A stretch of 64,000 nucleotides of DNA. Origin: Segetibacter koreensis DSM 18137 (GTDB lineage Bacteria; Bacteroidota; Bacteroidia; Chitinophagales; Chitinophagaceae). The stretch spans positions 97,884 to 161,883 of the forward strand of contig NZ_KB893319.1 in the NCBI RefSeq assembly GCF_000374045.1, in the 5' to 3' direction. A model generated the notes under the pieces. It worked only from the letters and a program-made list of their open reading frames with translations. It was not told the origin of the DNA and ran no database searches. Of this stretch, positions 28,480 to 38,414 are shown one piece after another. Within the stretch, counting starts at the first letter, position 1; each line of letters opens with the position of its first letter. A program made the position numbers and the translations under genes.

Positions 28480-28510
28480 AAAAAACCCTGCAAAACTTGC
28501 AGGGTTTTTT
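28480..28510 (-). terminator. Terminator of alaS
   Basis: CCCTGCAA (28486-28493) and TTGCAGGG (28497-28504) form a stem with a 3-base loop flanked by A6 and T6, so it can work in both directions. It lies 29 bases beyond the alaS stop on the minus strand. Confidence 0.9.
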
Positions 28511-28532
28511 GTTGGAAAAAGTCAGTATATAA

Positions 28533-31160
28533 TTATAATAATCCTTTTACTTTTTCAACTACGAGTGATAAGTTACCAGCATCCTGCCCTCCGGCAGTCG
28601 CAAGTGTTTTCTGTCCGCCGCCGCCTCCTTTTATTAAGGGAGCAACTTGTTCTTTAATTATTTTTATTGCATCGAGATTTTTTGCTGTGCCTACTTCTTC
28701 GTCGACCATAATGGCTACACTTGCTTTTCCACCTGTATTTGCAGCTAATACCACTACATAATTTTGAAGGTGTGGTTTAAGATCAAGACATAGTTTTTTC
28801 AAGTTATCTCCATTGCTTACTTCTACCAACTGGCCTAAAAAACTAATTCCATTTACATTTTCAACTTTATTTAATAAATCTGATTTTATTGCAGAAAGTT
28901 GCTTTGCTTCAAAACTTTCAATTTTTTTCCTCAGTTCTGTATTTTCCAATTGCAGGTTTTCAATTGCCTTTTTTACGTCTTTCGGATTTTTTAGAAAATC
29001 TTTAATTTCCTGCAGAGCAGTAAAATTTTCTGTAACGTAATGCTCAGCAGCTGTACCGCTTACTGCCTCGATTCTTCTTACCCCGGCTGCAACAGCGCTT
29101 TCATTTTTTATTTTAAAAAAACCTAATTCGCCCGTATTTAGCACGTGTGTTCCGCCACATAGCTCTATTGAGTATTTAGGGTCTATAATTACCACCCGTA
29201 CCATATCGCCATATTTTTCTCCAAACAATGCCATGGCTCCCAATTTAATAGCTTCCTCCTTAGTCATTTCTTTAATTACTACCGGTACGTTTTCCCTTAT
29301 TTTTTCATTTACAATTGCTTCAATCTTAGCCATTTCCTCATCCGTTACTTTAGCAAAATGAGAAAAGTCAAAACGTAAATGTTGACTGTTAACGAGACTT
29401 CCTTTTTGCGCAACATGAGTACCCAACACTTGCCTTAAGGCAGCATGCAGTAAGTGAGTTGCAGTGTGGTGGCCTTCAGTGCTTTTTCGTAATGTTTTGT
29501 TTACCCTCGCTATAACATCGCTATCAATTTCTTCTGGTAATTGGTGAGTAAAATGAATAGTAAGGTTATTTTCTTTTTTGGTATCAATTACATCAATTGC
29601 CTGGTCACCAAAAATCAGTTCGCCTTTATCTCCAACCTGCCCACCACTTTCAGCATAAAAAGGTGTGGCGTTTAATACCAGGTGATATGCTTCTTTGCCT
29701 TTTGCAGAAACCTTCCTGTATTTTACCACCTTGCTTTTTACCTGCAACATATCATAACCAATAAATTCACTTGAAGCTTCTTCATCTAATACAACCCAGT
29801 CAGCGGCATCAATTATGGTAGCGGCGCGGCTGCGTTGCTTTTGCTGTTGCATTTCCTTTTCAAAACCTTGTTCGTCTACCTGTAAATTATTTTCAGCTGC
29901 AATCAAACGGGTCAAATCAATAGGAAAGCCATAAGTATCAAATAGCTCAAATGCAGCTTCACCATTAATAGTAGCATTCGCTATTGTTTCCTTTAAGTGT
30001 ATAATATCATCTATTTTTTTCAACCCTTTGTCCAATGTTCTCAAAAAACCTTCTTCTTCTTCTGTAACTACCCTTTGAACAAAATTTATTTGTGCAAATA
30101 ATTCCGGGAATACCAACTCAAATTGCTTGCCCAAAACAGGAATTAATTCGCATAATAGCGGTTGCTTGTAGTCGAGGTAGGAATAATAATACCTGACCGC
30201 CCTGCGAAGAATTCTTCTTATTACATAACCTGCACCTGTATTGGATGGCAGTTGCCCATCTGCAATTGTGAAAGCTATAGCTCGAATATGATCAGCTATT
30301 ACCCGGAATGCCACATCTTTTTTATCGTCTGAGTTCGTATATTTCTTTCCTGTTATCCTTTCGGTTTCTGCAATTGTTCCTGTAAAAAGATCTGTATCGT
30401 AATTACTGTTTTTCCCTTGTAAAACACGAACTAACCTTTCAAGTCCCATCCCGGTATCTACGTGCCTTGCAGGTAATGCCTCAAGATTTCCATCTTTTAA
30501 TCTGTTAAACTGAATAAATACATTATTCCATATCTCTATTACCTGCGGATGATCTTTGTTTACTAAATTCTTTCCGTCTACGGCTTTTCTTTCCTCTTCA
30601 CTTCTGCTGTCATAATGAATTTCGGTGCATGGTCCACATGGGCCTGTATCGCCCATTTCCCAAAAATTATCTTTTTTATTTCCAAATAAGATCCTGTCTT
30701 CACTAATTACTTTTTTCCATTCATCAAAAGCTTCCTCATCTTTTGGAAGACCTTCTGCCTCGCTGCCTTCAAACACAGTTACATACAATCTTTCTGTATC
30801 AATTTTATAAATTTTCGTCAGCAATTCCCAACTCCATGCAATGGCTTCTGCTTTGAAATAATCTCCAAAGCTCCAGTTGCCGAGCATCTCAAACATGGTA
30901 TGATGATAGGTATCAACGCCAACTTCTTCAAGATCATTATGCTTTCCACTTACGCGTAAACATTTTTGTGTATCGGCTACCCGGGAATATTCCGGTTTTT
31001 TATTTCCAAGAAAATATTCTTTAAACTGGTTCATGCCGGCATTTGTAAAAAGCAGGGTAGGATCGTTTTTAACAACAATAGGAGCAGAAGGAACGATCTG
31101 GTGTTTTTTTTCAGCAAAAAAAAGTAAAAACTGGCTTCTGATGTCAGCGCTCGTCATCAT
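28533..31160 (-). CDS. alaS: Alanyl-tRNA synthetase
   Basis: An 875-residue class II synthetase charging tRNA-Ala, the same length as E. coli AlaS. The catalytic core carries FTNAGMNQFKEYFLG and the class II motif regions (MFEMLGNWSFGDYFK; GPCGPCTEIHYD). The editing domain has the metal-binding GHHTATHLLHAALRQ and ELCGGTHVLNTGELG. The C-Ala domain closes with GGGGGQKTLATAGGQDAG. The start is one of two adjacent ATGs (31160 or 31157). Divergent from the M23 peptidase gene. Confidence 0.98.
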   Translation of the reverse strand: MMTSADIRSQFLLFFAEKKHQIVPSAPIVVKNDPTLLFTNAGMNQFKEYFLGNKKPEYSRVADTQKCLRVSGKHNDLEEVGVDTYHHTMFEMLGNWSFGDYFKAEAIAWSWELLTKIYKIDTERLYVTVFEGSEAEGLPKDEEAFDEWKKVISEDRILFGNKKDNFWEMGDTGPCGPCTEIHYDSRSEEERKAVDGKNLVNKDHPQVIEIWNNVFIQFNRLKDGNLEALPARHVDTGMGLERLVRVLQGKNSNYDTDLFTGTIAETERITGKKYTNSDDKKDVAFRVIADHIRAIAFTIADGQLPSNTGAGYVIRRILRRAVRYYYSYLDYKQPLLCELIPVLGKQFELVFPELFAQINFVQRVVTEEEEGFLRTLDKGLKKIDDIIHLKETIANATINGEAAFELFDTYGFPIDLTRLIAAENNLQVDEQGFEKEMQQQKQRSRAATIIDAADWVVLDEEASSEFIGYDMLQVKSKVVKYRKVSAKGKEAYHLVLNATPFYAESGGQVGDKGELIFGDQAIDVIDTKKENNLTIHFTHQLPEEIDSDVIARVNKTLRKSTEGHHTATHLLHAALRQVLGTHVAQKGSLVNSQHLRFDFSHFAKVTDEEMAKIEAIVNEKIRENVPVVIKEMTKEEAIKLGAMALFGEKYGDMVRVVIIDPKYSIELCGGTHVLNTGELGFFKIKNESAVAAGVRRIEAVSGTAAEHYVTENFTALQEIKDFLKNPKDVKKAIENLQLENTELRKKIESFEAKQLSAIKSDLLNKVENVNGISFLGQLVEVSNGDNLKKLCLDLKPHLQNYVVVLAANTGGKASVAIMVDEEVGTAKNLDAIKIIKEQVAPLIKGGGGGQKTLATAGGQDAGNLSLVVEKVKGLL

Positions 31161-31353
31161 AATAACGGTAAAATTTATATCTGAATTTATATTTGTAATG
31201 TTAAGGGCAAGGTGGGTAAAGGTAGGAAATGAAAGAGTTTAGGTGGTTAATGGTTTTATAAGTTTTAGTATGAAATTGATTTTGAAGCTATTATTAATCG
31301 AATTTAGCAGAATTGAGAAAAGCAGAACCGAAGAAAAATAAGGAATTACGATT

Positions 31354-32325
31354 TTGAAGAAAATTAAATACTATTATAATACCCATACATTACGTTACGA
31401 GAAGCTTACTGTTCCTTTACGGGTAAAGCTATTAAGGGTGTTTGGCTTTTTGGCAACAACGCTGGTTACAGCAGCAATAATAGTCTGGATTGGCTTTAGG
31501 TATATCGGATCTCCTAATGAACGTATTCTACGGCTGCAAATTGAAGATTATGAAGCTAACTACACTTTAATGAGTCAGCGTGTACAGCAACTGCAGCAGC
31601 AGATGACGGAACTAGAAAAGAGAGACAATAAAGTTTATAGGGCAATTTTTGAAGCTAACCCGGTGCCTGACAGTGCTAGAGCAACACAAATTAAAAAATC
31701 ACAGGAGATAGCAGTGATACAAAGGTTGAATGAAGGGCAACTTATTAAAAGTATTGCTGAACAATTAAATAATCTTACTTCCAGGTTAAATTTTCAATCA
31801 AAAAGCTATAATGAAATAAATGAAATGGTGCGGAATAAGCAAAAGCTCCTTGCATCTATTCCTGCTATTCAACCGGTAAGTAATAAAGAACTAACAAGAA
31901 TTGCATCAGGTTTCGGTTCACGTATTGATCCCGTGTATAAGGTTATAAAATTTCACGAAGGTCTCGATTTCACTGCTCCGCAAGGCACACCCATTTATGC
32001 TACAGCTAACGGAAGGGTAAAAGCTGCAGGCCTGGATGCAGGAGGGTATGGTAATCATGTTGTCATTGATCATGGTTATGGTTATGAAACACTGTACGGG
32101 CACATGGTGAGGGTAAAAGCGCGTAAAGGCCAGGTTGTAAAGCGAGGTCAGGTAATAGGGTGGGTAGGAAGCACTGGAAAAAGCACTGGTCCCCATTGTC
32201 ATTATGAAGTGCATAAAAACTCAACACCTGTAGATCCTGTTTATTTTTTTTATAACGATTTAACACCTGAACAATTTGACCGTCTTGTAAAACTTGCCGG
32301 TGCAAGCAATCAAAGCCTTGATTAA
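31354..32325 (+). CDS. M23-family (LytM-type) peptidase with membrane anchor
   Basis: A 323-residue inner-membrane protein with a cytoplasmic basic N-terminus, one membrane helix (about 30-52, VFGFLATTLVTAAIIVWIGF), a coiled coil (about 60-110) and a C-terminal LytM domain (about 190-310). The zinc site is intact: HEGLDFTAPQG gives His and Asp, GPHCHYEVH gives the HxH pair. It is therefore likely an active endopeptidase cutting peptide cross-links in peptidoglycan. The start is TTG 31354, as no ATG or GTG fits in frame before the transmembrane helix. Confidence 0.92.
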   Translation: MKKIKYYYNTHTLRYEKLTVPLRVKLLRVFGFLATTLVTAAIIVWIGFRYIGSPNERILRLQIEDYEANYTLMSQRVQQLQQQMTELEKRDNKVYRAIFEANPVPDSARATQIKKSQEIAVIQRLNEGQLIKSIAEQLNNLTSRLNFQSKSYNEINEMVRNKQKLLASIPAIQPVSNKELTRIASGFGSRIDPVYKVIKFHEGLDFTAPQGTPIYATANGRVKAAGLDAGGYGNHVVIDHGYGYETLYGHMVRVKARKGQVVKRGQVIGWVGSTGKSTGPHCHYEVHKNSTPVDPVYFFYNDLTPEQFDRLVKLAGASNQSLD

Positions 32326-32535
32326 TGAGAAATTGTGTAGAATTATTTCGCTTTCGAACCATATAAATTAATTACTTTAATTATTGTGCTTCGTTTTGTA
32401 TAAAAGGCAATATCAAAAAAGAACTTCGCCCTTAACATTTTACAATTCACTTTCTAAATATTAAGTAACTAACCATTTATCCACCGCTATTATTCGAGCA
32501 ATTGAAAAAGCGCGTTGATGTATTACTTTTACACT

Positions 32536-33453
32536 ATGCGCCAGTTAGACCTTTTCGGAACTCTTTTTGATACACCCCCGCAGGAAGAAGAAAGCGGTAA
32601 AGATCAATCGGTTGTGAAGAACGAAGAGGCTATTACTCCGGTATCAAATTCTGAACAAACTCATTTTTCTTTGGTAGAGTTAGCTGAAGAAACACTTGGA
32701 GCAACCGCTTTTCCATGGCAAAATGAAATTCCTGGGACTGACAAAGCAAACACGTCTGCTAAAAATGATATAAAAGCAGAAGAAAAAGAATCTTTAGTTT
32801 TTTCAAATAATGAGGTTTTTATAGAAAAATCAGCAGAAGTAACTAACGTAGAAAAATTGCAAGTCAGGGGTGAAACGTTTGATAGCGCAAATCAACTTAC
32901 TAATGAAGAAAAGGATGAAATACAAAAAGAGTTAAACCCGCAAAAATCTGAAAGGAATGGATTGGTAGTTTTTGATAATGGTAAGATCAGTGTGAAGGTA
33001 AAAGCTAAACCTGTTGTAATACCAGTTGCGGAACCAAAGGAAGAAGTAAGAAAAGAACCCCAAAAGAGAGGAAGAAAATCGATTAAAGAAATTGAAGCAG
33101 AAGTTGACCTGGTTGAAGTGCCTGAAGATGAAATTCTTTTTCAAAAACAATATTATTCGATAAGTGAAGTGGCAAAGTGGTTTAGAGTAAATACTTCCTT
33201 AATACGGTTTTGGGAAAACGAATTTGATGTACTTAAGCCAAGAAAAAACCGAAAAGGGGACCGCCTGTTTAGACCCGAAGATGTAAAGACTCTTCAATTA
33301 ATTTATCAATTACTGAGAGAACGCAAGTACACTATTGAAGGCGCAAAGGAATATATTAAAACTAACAGGAAAAAAGCTGATATAGAACTTCAGCTAACAA
33401 ACTCGCTGCAAAAATTTAAAAGTTTTTTATTAGATCTTAAAGCTAACCTTTAA
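32536..33453 (+). CDS. MerR-family regulator with long acidic N-terminal extension
   Basis: A protein of 305 residues. The first 210 are acidic, low-complexity and presumably disordered, beginning MRQLDLFGTLFDTPP. The C-terminal 90 residues form a MerR winged helix: YYSISEVAKWFRVNTSLIRF, FENEF-like WENEFDVLKPRKN, GDRLFRPEDVKTL and a short dimerisation helix. No effector-binding domain follows. Bacteroidota commonly have such MerR proteins of unknown target. ATG 32518 would add 6 residues; 32536 fits best with the family-like N-terminus. Confidence 0.8.
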   Translation: MRQLDLFGTLFDTPPQEEESGKDQSVVKNEEAITPVSNSEQTHFSLVELAEETLGATAFPWQNEIPGTDKANTSAKNDIKAEEKESLVFSNNEVFIEKSAEVTNVEKLQVRGETFDSANQLTNEEKDEIQKELNPQKSERNGLVVFDNGKISVKVKAKPVVIPVAEPKEEVRKEPQKRGRKSIKEIEAEVDLVEVPEDEILFQKQYYSISEVAKWFRVNTSLIRFWENEFDVLKPRKNRKGDRLFRPEDVKTLQLIYQLLRERKYTIEGAKEYIKTNRKKADIELQLTNSLQKFKSFLLDLKANL

Positions 33454-33521
33454 TTGGCTTATAAATATCTTCTGTTTGGTGACAAAAAGGTGTATATGAA
33501 AATTCTACTGAATGAAAGAAA

Positions 33522-34352
33522 TTATTGACCCGCTACCGAATATATTTCTAGAGTTCCGTTTTTATTAAGACAATAGATTTTACTTCCGTTGAATTTTATT
33601 TTTTTAAAATCAGCGAGTGTGTTAAAGGCTGTAAAAGAAGATAATTGAAGCGCCCTCGGTTTATATAAAATAATATGAGTACTATCTCTCGCGGTAATGG
33701 TGTTTTTATCTAATACCTGCAGGTCTGAAAGGTGTAATATCTGAAAAGCATTTTTCTTCGCTCCATAATAATCAAATACCAGTAATCCCTTTGAAGGATC
33801 GTATAGATACAACTGTCCGTCCCTGTCGTACATAGAGCTTGGTAACGGAACTGAATCAAAAACCTGCCTGAAGTCAGAAGATTCTAATAGCAGATTTCCG
33901 TTATCATCAATTTTCTTTAGCTTATTGTCAAGTTCGTCGTATAGCCAAATATTGTTATCATAGCTGCTCGTAACTGCTGCAACCTGTAGAATATTCTGTT
34001 TGCGCAAATCAATAACTGCACGTGAATTTAACAACCGGTCTAAAACAACAATTGTTGAAAAGTCTTTATAAAACACTAATATCTTTAACGGATTTGTTGC
34101 ATCAATAGAACAAATTTTTCCAAACCTCCTTACATCATTATATACTGCAATCGAATCCCCTCTGTCATTTACTTTCTTAATTTGATTAGTAGCATTCAAC
34201 AAGTAAATATTACGCAAATTATCAGTTGTAAAATCCTTAATTTCTCCGTCTATTTTGTTAACTAATGAAACTTTTAAAATACTGTCGTGCTGTCCATAAC
34301 CCATAAAGGAAAATAGGCAGGAAAAAATAAATATTATAGAAAAGTTTTTCAG
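33522..34352 (-). CDS. Hypothetical exported beta-propeller-like protein (possible CTG start)
   Basis: From the first ATG (34304) the protein has 260 residues with repeated strand patterns such as NNIWLYDELDNKLKKIDDNG and GQLYLYDPSKGLLVFDYYG, suggesting a partial beta-propeller. In frame upstream, with no stop until 34370, the codons read LKNFSIIFIFSCLFSF before that Met and then GYGQ, together an excellent signal peptide with a cleavage site after GYGQ. No ATG, GTG or TTG is available there; a CTG at 34352, one base after the lpxH stop, would start it. An exported protein translated from CTG, coupled to lpxH, is the best reading. Its function is unknown. Confidence 0.65.
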   Translation of the reverse strand: MKNFSIIFIFSCLFSFMGYGQHDSILKVSLVNKIDGEIKDFTTDNLRNIYLLNATNQIKKVNDRGDSIAVYNDVRRFGKICSIDATNPLKILVFYKDFSTIVVLDRLLNSRAVIDLRKQNILQVAAVTSSYDNNIWLYDELDNKLKKIDDNGNLLLESSDFRQVFDSVPLPSSMYDRDGQLYLYDPSKGLLVFDYYGAKKNAFQILHLSDLQVLDKNTITARDSTHIILYKPRALQLSSFTAFNTLADFKKIKFNGSKIYCLNKNGTLEIYSVAGQ

Positions 34353-34353
34353 A

Positions 34354-35109
34354 TCAGTGCAGTTTTTTTAATTGAGTAACATGGCCGTTAAATTCCGCGT
34401 AGGTAAAATATTTTATCCAGTCTCCTAAATTTATATAATGGCTTTCATCAGATAAAGTAATATCCATGGGCAAGTGACGATGGCCAAAAATGAAATAGTC
34501 ATAATGTTCTTTTGCTAAAATTTGCCTTGAGAAGATTATGAGCCATTCATTTTCTTCGCCTAAAAAAACTTCATCGGCAGAACCTGTTTTTTTTCGGCTG
34601 CTGCGGCTGAAATAATTAGCAAGACCAATGCCCACGTAAGGATGTAAAAAGCCAAAAAGTCTTTGGCTAATTCTGTTTCTAAATACTTTTTTTAAAAGTT
34701 TATACCCATGATCTTTGGGACCTAAACCATCGCCATGACCGATAAAAAACTTTTTGCCATTCCATTCAAAGGTTTTTGGTTCAAAATATACAGAAATGTT
34801 CAATTCCTTTTCAAAGTAGTCATTCATCCACATATCATGATTGCCAACAAAAAAATGAATAGGAATTCCACTGTCAGTTATTTCTGCAAGTTTTCCAAGC
34901 AGTCGCACATATCCTTTTGGAGTTACATCTTTGTATTCAAACCAAAAGTCAAACATGTCTCCAACAATAAAGATTGCTGCTGCCTGCTGCCTTATGCTTT
35001 CTAAAAAAGCTACTATTTTTTTTTCTCTTTGTAAACTATCGGCATAATTTGGTGCGCCAAGATGAAAGTCAGACAAGAAATAAATTTTTTTACCGTTAGG
35101 TACCTCCAT
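34354..35109 (-). CDS. lpxH: UDP-2,3-diacylglucosamine diphosphatase
   Basis: A 251-residue calcineurin-like phosphoesterase that hydrolyses UDP-2,3-diacylglucosamine to lipid X in lipid A synthesis. All metal motifs are seen: SDFHLGAP, GDMFDFWFEYKD, GNHDMWM, GHGDGLGPKDHGYK and GHRHLPMD. Membrane association is peripheral. It is placed in the minus-strand operon 5 bases after the GGCT-like gene and followed immediately by the exported hypothetical gene. Confidence 0.93.
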   Translation of the reverse strand: MEVPNGKKIYFLSDFHLGAPNYADSLQREKKIVAFLESIRQQAAAIFIVGDMFDFWFEYKDVTPKGYVRLLGKLAEITDSGIPIHFFVGNHDMWMNDYFEKELNISVYFEPKTFEWNGKKFFIGHGDGLGPKDHGYKLLKKVFRNRISQRLFGFLHPYVGIGLANYFSRSSRKKTGSADEVFLGEENEWLIIFSRQILAKEHYDYFIFGHRHLPMDITLSDESHYINLGDWIKYFTYAEFNGHVTQLKKLH

Positions 35110-35114
35110 CCTTT

Positions 35115-35543
35115 TTAAGATTTACTTTCAAGTTCTAATGAATCCATAAAGTCTCCCGATGGAATAACAATTAACCCATCTAGATTTTGATTATACCAAT
35201 ATATCCAGGCTTTTGTTGATGTATTATTATAGAACACTTCAGTTAATTCTCGTTTGTACAATGCGGGCTCTCCTTCTTCTGCATCCACTCCTTCATATGT
35301 ATCTAACTGCTCAATCGCCCATAAAAAATCATCAGTACTTTTTGCTGTATATAATTCACCTTTAATAAAATTTTCTTCTGTAGTAGGCATGGCAGCAGGA
35401 TAATCTCCTGCGTTGTATAACACACCTTTTACTTTAGCTTCACCAATCAAAGTGAAGTGCTTGGTTATATATGCATAAGCAGAATTATGAAACCCGCTTC
35501 TTAAAGTTCCATACACAAACAAATTGGTGATCTTATTTTCCAT
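35115..35543 (-). CDS. Gamma-glutamylcyclotransferase (AIG2-like) family protein
   Basis: A 142-residue protein with the GGCT-like fold: the substrate-loop motif LFVYGTLRSGFHN at the N-terminus, VKGVLYNAGDYPAAMP, and LDTYEGVD with the conserved catalytic Glu region (IKGELY). Members remove gamma-glutamyl groups as 5-oxoproline from amines or peptides; the substrate here is unknown. It lies 93 bases after the LUD protein gene and 5 bases before lpxH. Confidence 0.85.
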   Translation of the reverse strand: MENKITNLFVYGTLRSGFHNSAYAYITKHFTLIGEAKVKGVLYNAGDYPAAMPTTEENFIKGELYTAKSTDDFLWAIEQLDTYEGVDAEEGEPALYKRELTEVFYNNTSTKAWIYWYNQNLDGLIVIPSGDFMDSLELESKS

Positions 35544-35636
35544 GCGGTTAAAGTTATAAAAGGAACAGAGTTAAAAGCAAAGTTGGTGACATCAACATGA
35601 AAAATAAAACGGGAATAGAAAGTATTTACGACAAAC

Positions 35637-36272
35637 TTATCCTTCTACTAAGAACACATACACCTCTTTTGGTCCGTGAACACCCACCACCAGCGTTTTT
35701 TCGATATCCGCGGTACGGCTTGGGCCAGTTGCAAGGGTTATTAAAGACGGTAGGTTGCCAGCATATTTTTCTTTTAAAATTTGCAAACCTTCTTTAATAT
35801 CATATACGAGCTGACTTGTGTAGGCAATACAAATATGAATAGGCGCATAAACACTGCTAGTTCTTCCGCTTGGTTGCGTCGAACTCATAAGTAAACTACC
35901 AGTTCGTGCAATTAATAGTTCACACCCTGTAATACTTGCATCACACGTAGCAACATTACTGGCAGAAAAATTAGTAAAACCAGAATTTGCCAGTTTTTCT
36001 TTAATTTCTGTTTCGTTGCAAAATATTGTCTTTAGTTGTTTACTAGCGGTAAGATGATGAAGTTGTTCAGCCAGTTCTTTCTCATCTAAACAAAAAGAAA
36101 ACCTTCCAAGTAAACCTGTAAAGTTTTCTGCAAATTCTATTTCCAGTTCTTTTTGTAAAGGTTGAAAAACACTTGTATTTCCTTCACTGTGTGGAAATGG
36201 AACAGGCACCGGGTTTGCCAGTGCCTGTCTTATTTTTTTTAAAATGTTTTCTTTAGAAGATGAAACTTTCAT
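35637..36272 (-). CDS. LUD-domain protein (LutC-like)
   Basis: A 211-residue LUD-domain protein similar to LutC/YkgG. Features are an N-terminal helix (SSSKENILKKIRQALA), TGCELLIARTGSLLMSS with the conserved Thr-Gly, YAPIHICIAYTSQLVYDI and the terminal GVHGPKEVYVFLVEG. No cysteine cluster is present, as expected. In Bacteroidota this gene often follows ftsH, as here, with a 10-base gap. A role with the LutB-type protein at 7024 is possible but not shown. ATG 36272 avoids the overlap with ftsH that the ATG at 36290 would cause. Confidence 0.85.
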   Translation of the reverse strand: MKVSSSKENILKKIRQALANPVPVPFPHSEGNTSVFQPLQKELEIEFAENFTGLLGRFSFCLDEKELAEQLHHLTASKQLKTIFCNETEIKEKLANSGFTNFSASNVATCDASITGCELLIARTGSLLMSSTQPSGRTSSVYAPIHICIAYTSQLVYDIKEGLQILKEKYAGNLPSLITLATGPSRTADIEKTLVVGVHGPKEVYVFLVEG

Positions 36273-36282
36273 ACATGTTTCA

Positions 36283-38349
36283 TTAATCAATTTGGTTTAT
36301 TGTATCTACTACTGTTTTCTCAGGAGGTGCGCTCAGTTCTGTATTGGCGTCCTGGTGCGCAACGTCCAGTATTTTTTTATCTTCGAAAGGTCTTTTACCA
36401 ATTAGCTTTTCAACATCGCTTTGAAATAAAACTTCTTTTTCCAGAAGTTCCTTAGCCAAAATCTCAACTTCTCTTCTCTTTTCAGTCAAAAGACTTTTGG
36501 TACTTACGTAGGCCTCAGCAATCAGCTTTCTTACTTCTTCGTCAATCATTTTACCCGTTTCTTCACTGTAAGGCTTAGTAAACGTGTTTTCCTGTGAAGG
36601 GTCGTAGTAACTTATATTACCAATCTTTCCATTCATACCATACACCGTTACCATTGAGTAAGCTATCTTGGTAATCTGTTGCAAGTCATTACTGGCGCCG
36701 GTAGAAATCTTTCCAAAGAAAATATCTTCTGCAGCTCTTCCGCCTAATGTCATACAAATCTGGTCAAATAACTGGTCTGTGTTGTATAGGTATTGTTCTT
36801 TAGGTGTGTACTGTGCATATCCCAGCGCTGCTGTACCACGAGGCACAATAGTAACCTTTAATAAAGGATAAGCATGTTCAAGAAACCATCCACATATTGC
36901 ATGTCCTGCTTCGTGATAAGCAATTATCTCTTTTTCTTCAGGAAGGATTATTTTATTTTTCTTCTCAAGACCGCCAATCACACGGTCGATAGCATCCTGA
37001 AAATCGCTCATATCAACCGCATCTTTATTTTTTCTTGCGGCAATTAACGCTGCTTCATTACAAACATTGGCAATATCGGCACCTGCAAAACCAGGAGTTT
37101 GCTCTGCCAGCTTATGAATGTCAAGAGTTTGAGAAATTTTTATCGGCTTCAGATGCACCTTGAAAATAGCTTCACGACCCTTTACATCAGGACGGTCAAT
37201 AGAAATTTGCCTGTCAAAACGTCCAGGTCTCAATAATGCCGTATCTAAAACATCAGGGCGGTTGGTAGCTGCTAGAATGATAATACCAATATCAGTTCCG
37301 AAACCATCCATTTCTACAAGGAGCTGGTTAAGGGTGTTTTCTCTTTCATCGTTGCTCATGATAGCGTTTCTGCCACGAGCACGACCAATTGCATCTATTT
37401 CATCAATAAATATAATACAAGGAGCTTTTTCTCTTGCCTGTTTAAATAAGTCCCGCACGCGGCTCGCACCTACACCGACAAACATTTCAACAAAATCACT
37501 TCCGCTTAAGCTAAAAAACGGAACCTGCGCTTCTCCGGCCATTGCTTTAGCAAGTAAAGTTTTACCCGTACCAGGAGGGCCAACCAGTAGCGCACCTTTG
37601 GGTATTTTTCCGCCAAGAGCAGTATATTTTTTAGGGTTTTTAAGAAAATCCACAATCTCCATTACTTCCACCTTGGCTTCATCGAGACCAGCGACATCAC
37701 CGAAGTTAATATTTACACGGGTACCTTTTTCAAATAATGTAGCCTTTGATTTTCCAATATTAAAAATACCTCCCGGACCCCCGCCACCACTTGGGCCTCC
37801 CATTTTACGCATAAGCAATATCCATAGTCCTACGAAGAGAAAAATAGTTACAAGGGTGTTAGCTATTGGACCAAACCATTCGCCTTCGTTCGTAACATTC
37901 TCCGGAACCTTTTGTATTCCCAAAGGGTTAGCAGCTGTGTCTGTAAAAAACTGGTTTTGGCTGGCATTAAAACTTTCCCAATCTGTTACAGTAAATTCAA
38001 ATTGAGGACCTTTGTTAAAGCCGGTAGTAGGTTTTTTTATTTTTTTCTCATAGAAAGGCTTATTTAGGCTATCCTGTTTTATATATACCCTTACTAATTC
38101 CTTGTTCTTAATCAAGTCGAGTTTTTCAACATCTCCCTTTGCCAACATTTGCTGCCTGAATTCTAACTCTGTTGTTTTAACTGCGTCAGCGCTCATATTA
38201 AACAGATTTGCTGCAATTAGAACAACCGCAATAATTGCATAAATCCAGTAAATGCTGAATTTTGGCCCTTTCCTGTTTGGCTTATCATCGCCGGACGGTA
38301 GTCCTGGAATGTTTCTAAAATCTTTTATTTTTTTATCTTCTTGTGCCAT
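36283..38349 (-). CDS. ftsH: ATP-dependent zinc metalloprotease FtsH
   Basis: A 688-residue membrane protease that extracts and degrades membrane and short-lived cytosolic proteins. Two membrane helices (about 28-48 and 160-180) flank a periplasmic domain. The AAA domain has VGPPGTGKT (Walker A), IIFIDEIDAIGRARG (Walker B) and the second region of homology LRPGRFDRQI. The protease zinc motif is HEAGHAICG, with the third Asp ligand in the TGASNDL region. It is translated after rsfS and before a LUD gene, a conserved order in the phylum. Confidence 0.98.
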   Translation of the reverse strand: MAQEDKKIKDFRNIPGLPSGDDKPNRKGPKFSIYWIYAIIAVVLIAANLFNMSADAVKTTELEFRQQMLAKGDVEKLDLIKNKELVRVYIKQDSLNKPFYEKKIKKPTTGFNKGPQFEFTVTDWESFNASQNQFFTDTAANPLGIQKVPENVTNEGEWFGPIANTLVTIFLFVGLWILLMRKMGGPSGGGGPGGIFNIGKSKATLFEKGTRVNINFGDVAGLDEAKVEVMEIVDFLKNPKKYTALGGKIPKGALLVGPPGTGKTLLAKAMAGEAQVPFFSLSGSDFVEMFVGVGASRVRDLFKQAREKAPCIIFIDEIDAIGRARGRNAIMSNDERENTLNQLLVEMDGFGTDIGIIILAATNRPDVLDTALLRPGRFDRQISIDRPDVKGREAIFKVHLKPIKISQTLDIHKLAEQTPGFAGADIANVCNEAALIAARKNKDAVDMSDFQDAIDRVIGGLEKKNKIILPEEKEIIAYHEAGHAICGWFLEHAYPLLKVTIVPRGTAALGYAQYTPKEQYLYNTDQLFDQICMTLGGRAAEDIFFGKISTGASNDLQQITKIAYSMVTVYGMNGKIGNISYYDPSQENTFTKPYSEETGKMIDEEVRKLIAEAYVSTKSLLTEKRREVEILAKELLEKEVLFQSDVEKLIGKRPFEDKKILDVAHQDANTELSAPPEKTVVDTINQID

Positions 38350-38414
38350 GTTTCTTCATCTCTGTAAGTCAGAAATTTTCCTTTTTTAGTTTTTTTAAAA
38401 TATTTACTGTAAGC

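Noticed and set aside
37160..38005. Long 281-codon frame opposite ftsH
   Set aside because: Antisense shadow of the strongly conserved FtsH coding region.
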